This document shows, piece by piece, positions 62,318 through 64,000 of a stretch of DNA of 64,000 nt. The position numbers were made by a program, and so were the translations under genes. The notes under the pieces were generated by a model. The model ran no database searches, was not told the origin of the DNA, and saw only the letters and a program-made list of their open reading frames with translations. The DNA is from Gordonia hankookensis (GTDB taxonomy: Bacteria > Actinomycetota > Actinomycetes > Mycobacteriales > Mycobacteriaceae): positions 1-64,000 of the forward strand of contig NZ_JACWMS010000004.1 of assembly GCF_014673215.1 (NCBI RefSeq), in the 5' to 3' direction. Positions within the stretch are counted from its first letter, which is position 1. Each line of letters starts with the position of its first letter.

Positions 62318-63471
62318 GGTGGCGCTCCGACGGTCTCGGCGGCTTGTGCCGCCACAGTGGGTGGATGTGTGTGGTGGCTGCGTCGCTCGAGCCGCCGCGC
62401 GAGGATGACCGGCAGCCGGTGGAGTTTGTCGATGTGACAGGCACTCCGGAACTCCGACCATGCCCAGCAGAGGCCGAAGACCGTCAGTACCACGCAGGTG
62501 GTCGTCAGTGATCCCCATGGTCGGTGGGCCACATGTATCGGTATGAGTACGAGGGCGATGGCCTGCAGCACATAGGAGTCGAGGCTGCGGGTGCCGGTCA
62601 TCACAAGCGGTCGCAGCCAGTCCTTGTGCCACCAACGGAGCAGCATGCGGAAGATCCCGTAGATCGCCGGGACCACGAGCCATGCACCGATCGCGCGCGC
62701 GGGCCGAAAATCCAGCTTGTCGGCGATCGCCGGCTCGAATCGCATCCACGGGCCGGCGTCGACCACGAAATGGAGGATCAGCGCGACACCGATCGCGACC
62801 GCGACGATCGCCGGTAGCCACCGATCGATGAACTCGGGAACCCGCCAATCCCGCCACTTCCAACCCACCACGACGGCCGGGACGAACATGATCTGCCACG
62901 CCGCCCAGTTCTGGATCCGCGGTGCCTCCATGGTCGCCGTCAGATAGAACCAGTCCGGCGAGAACGTCAGCGAGATCACGTACAGGGCAACCGAACCCCC
63001 GAGGACGATCGGCCACCATCCCCGAATCAACATGGGGAAGAGGACATAGGCCGACGCCATCAGCACCATGTAGAGCAACAGGATGTTGCCGCCGCTCGGC
63101 AGGTATTGCATGCGCAATGCCAGACCGAGGCCCTGACCCCAACCGTCGACCGGGAGGAGCAGCGTGAGCCAGCGATGGCCCTCGAGGGCCGCCGCGACCG
63201 CGATCAGGGCGATCGTCAGCTGGCACACATAGAGGACCGCAAGTCGTTTGGTGAGTCGCCAATAGGCGAAACGCAACGAGATGCGTTCGATCCAACGGCG
63301 GTAGACCAGCCCCAACACCATCCCCGACAGCAAGACGAACGCCGACATCCCGTCGACATAGGGGTACGCGTGGGTGGGCGCGGCGATGTGCGTACCTGCG
63401 GCAAAGTGCAGCGAGATCATGCTCCAGATCGCGAGCCCCCGTGTCGCGTCGATGGCGAGATCTCGATTCAT
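62314..63471 (-). CDS. OpgC-like multi-pass membrane protein
   Basis: The 385-residue protein has about ten membrane segments. It begins RDLAIDATRGLAIWSMISLHFAAG and contains SAFVLLSGMVLGLVYRRW, the pattern of OpgC/acyltransferase-3-related proteins that modify glycans. A late stretch is TGTRSLDSYVLQA, and the cytoplasmic tail is basic. The acceptor is unknown. It is followed with a 4-bp overlap by the PLP enzyme. Confidence 0.82.
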   Translation of the reverse strand: MNRDLAIDATRGLAIWSMISLHFAAGTHIAAPTHAYPYVDGMSAFVLLSGMVLGLVYRRWIERISLRFAYWRLTKRLAVLYVCQLTIALIAVAAALEGHRWLTLLLPVDGWGQGLGLALRMQYLPSGGNILLLYMVLMASAYVLFPMLIRGWWPIVLGGSVALYVISLTFSPDWFYLTATMEAPRIQNWAAWQIMFVPAVVVGWKWRDWRVPEFIDRWLPAIVAVAIGVALILHFVVDAGPWMRFEPAIADKLDFRPARAIGAWLVVPAIYGIFRMLLRWWHKDWLRPLVMTGTRSLDSYVLQAIALVLIPIHVAHRPWGSLTTTCVVLTVFGLCWAWSEFRSACHIDKLHRLPVILARRLERRSHHTHPPTVAAQAAETVGAPP

Positions 63472-63540
63472 CGGATGACACCTTACGTTGTCGACCCTCC
63501 GGGGACGCCACGGCGACCGTGGTCACCCGCCCGACGAGAA

Positions 63541-63569
63541 CGCCCGGCTCCCGAGAGGGGAGCCGGGCG
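63541..63569 (-). terminator. terminator after the acyl-CoA ligase gene
   Basis: A perfect 12-bp stem, CGCCCGGCTCCC (63541-63552) and GGGAGCCGGGCG (63558-63569), with a 5-nt loop lies 43 bp past the stop of the minus-strand ligase gene. Confidence 0.8.
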
Positions 63570-63612
63570 TCGGTCGTCTACCCGGTGGGTGTCGGCCCGG
63601 CCGGGTGGGCGA

Positions 63613-64000
63613 TCAGGTGTAGAGATCTGCGATGGCCCGCTTCTGCGCGTCGTGGATCACGTTGCGCTTCAACTTCATCGTGGGCGTCAGTTCGCCCGAC
63701 TCGATGGTGAAATCGGTGTCCAGGATGGTGAACTTCTTGATGGCCTCGGCCTTCGACACCTTCGCGTTCGCATCCTTGACCGCGGCGTCGATCTCGGCGG
63801 TCAGGGTCTCGTTCTGGGCGAGATCGGCGAGCGAGGTGTCGGCGGGCAGGTGATGACGCTCGAGCCATCCCGGGATCGCTTCCGGATCGATCGTGATCAG
63901 TGCGGCGATGAACGGCTTGTTGTCGCCGACCACGAGGCACTGGCTCACCATGGGATGTGCCCGGATGGTGTCCTCGAGCTGGGCAGGCGAGACGTTCTTG
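63613..64000 (-). CDS. long-chain fatty acid-CoA ligase, C-terminal part (runs off the window)
   Basis: Only the last 129 codons are present. They carry KNVSPAQLEDTIRAHPMVSQ, the C-terminal lysine-containing hinge region of FadD-type AMP-forming ligases, then DNKPFIAALITIDPEAIPGWL and the final FTIESGELTPTMKLKRNV. The latter is typical of long-chain acyl-CoA synthetases of the FadD15 group. The N-terminal and adenylate-binding parts lie beyond position 64000. Confidence 0.9.
   Translation of the reverse strand, partial: KNVSPAQLEDTIRAHPMVSQCLVVGDNKPFIAALITIDPEAIPGWLERHHLPADTSLADLAQNETLTAEIDAAVKDANAKVSKAEAIKKFTILDTDFTIESGELTPTMKLKRNVIHDAQKRAIADLYT

Noticed and set aside
61109..63526. Open frame of 805 codons suggesting a fusion of the PLP enzyme to an upstream domain
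   Set aside because: The upstream half is a shadow of the OpgC-like gene. The ATG at 62317 has a ribosome site and starts the PLP enzyme.

Overview
The window is high-GC actinobacterial DNA. It most likely comes from the Mycobacteriales, and a Gordonia- or Rhodococcus-like genome fits best. Three observations point there. The gene order from nucS through rdgB to the tRNA-Leu follows, as I remember it, the Mycobacterium tuberculosis Rv1321-Rv1343c neighbourhood: nucS, methylmalonyl-CoA epimerase, thiolase, thioredoxin-like protein, glgB/glgE, dinG, pncB, clpS, DUF2017, P1 peptidase, mec-cysO-cysM, rhomboid, murI, Rv1339-like, rph, rdgB, DUF3817. Many genes also have a TANNNT -10 box only 5-7 nt before the start codon, the leaderless arrangement common in this order. 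The putrescine oxidase closely resembles the Rhodococcus erythropolis enzyme as I recall it. No genus was confirmed by a search.

Layout. Position 2-120 is the 5S rRNA at the end of an rRNA operon, followed by a terminator. From 219 to 26398 lies a nitrogen-scavenging island. It holds (a) an aliphatic amidase (amiE) divergent from amiB-marR-amiC-usp-APC permease-hydrolase; (b) a flavin monooxygenase with an NTF2-like N-terminus, divergent from a GAF-domain regulator across a striking four-box operator; (c) an operon usp-gabT-gabD-permease-aguB-aguA-puo that encodes nearly all of agmatine to putrescine to GABA to succinate, divergent from a PucR-type regulator; and (d) a short-form NAD-glutamate dehydrogenase and a glutaminase-STAS protein. 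Most of these reactions release ammonia or feed glutamate and the TCA cycle.

From 26456 to 51805 is conserved core: mismatch repair (nucS), propionate/fatty-acid genes, a thioredoxin-TPR protein, the glgE-glgB alpha-glucan pathway, dinG helicase, NAD salvage (pncA-pncB), clpS, the Mec-CysO-CysM cysteine route, rhomboid, glutamate racemase, a cyclic-nucleotide phosphodiesterase-like hydrolase, RNase PH and dITPase. A tRNA-Leu(UAG) at 51884-51968 is followed by a frameshifted ankyrin-repeat remnant and a small membrane protein. From 52796 to 57854 is a four-gene carbohydrate/inositol-type catabolic operon with a divergent LacI regulator. Then come ohrR-ohr-doxX (peroxide defence), a small HTH protein with a methyltransferase, a Cys/Met-type PLP enzyme with an OpgC-like membrane protein, and the 3' part of an acyl-CoA ligase running off the window.

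Points most worth a second look are the murI start codon (an ATGA junction that reads ATAA here), the 27-bp tandem repeats inside clpS, the operator between 9425 and 9612, the amiE leader, and the repeated USP-permease module in the two nitrogen operons. I saw no insertion sequence, transposase, phage gene or CRISPR array.
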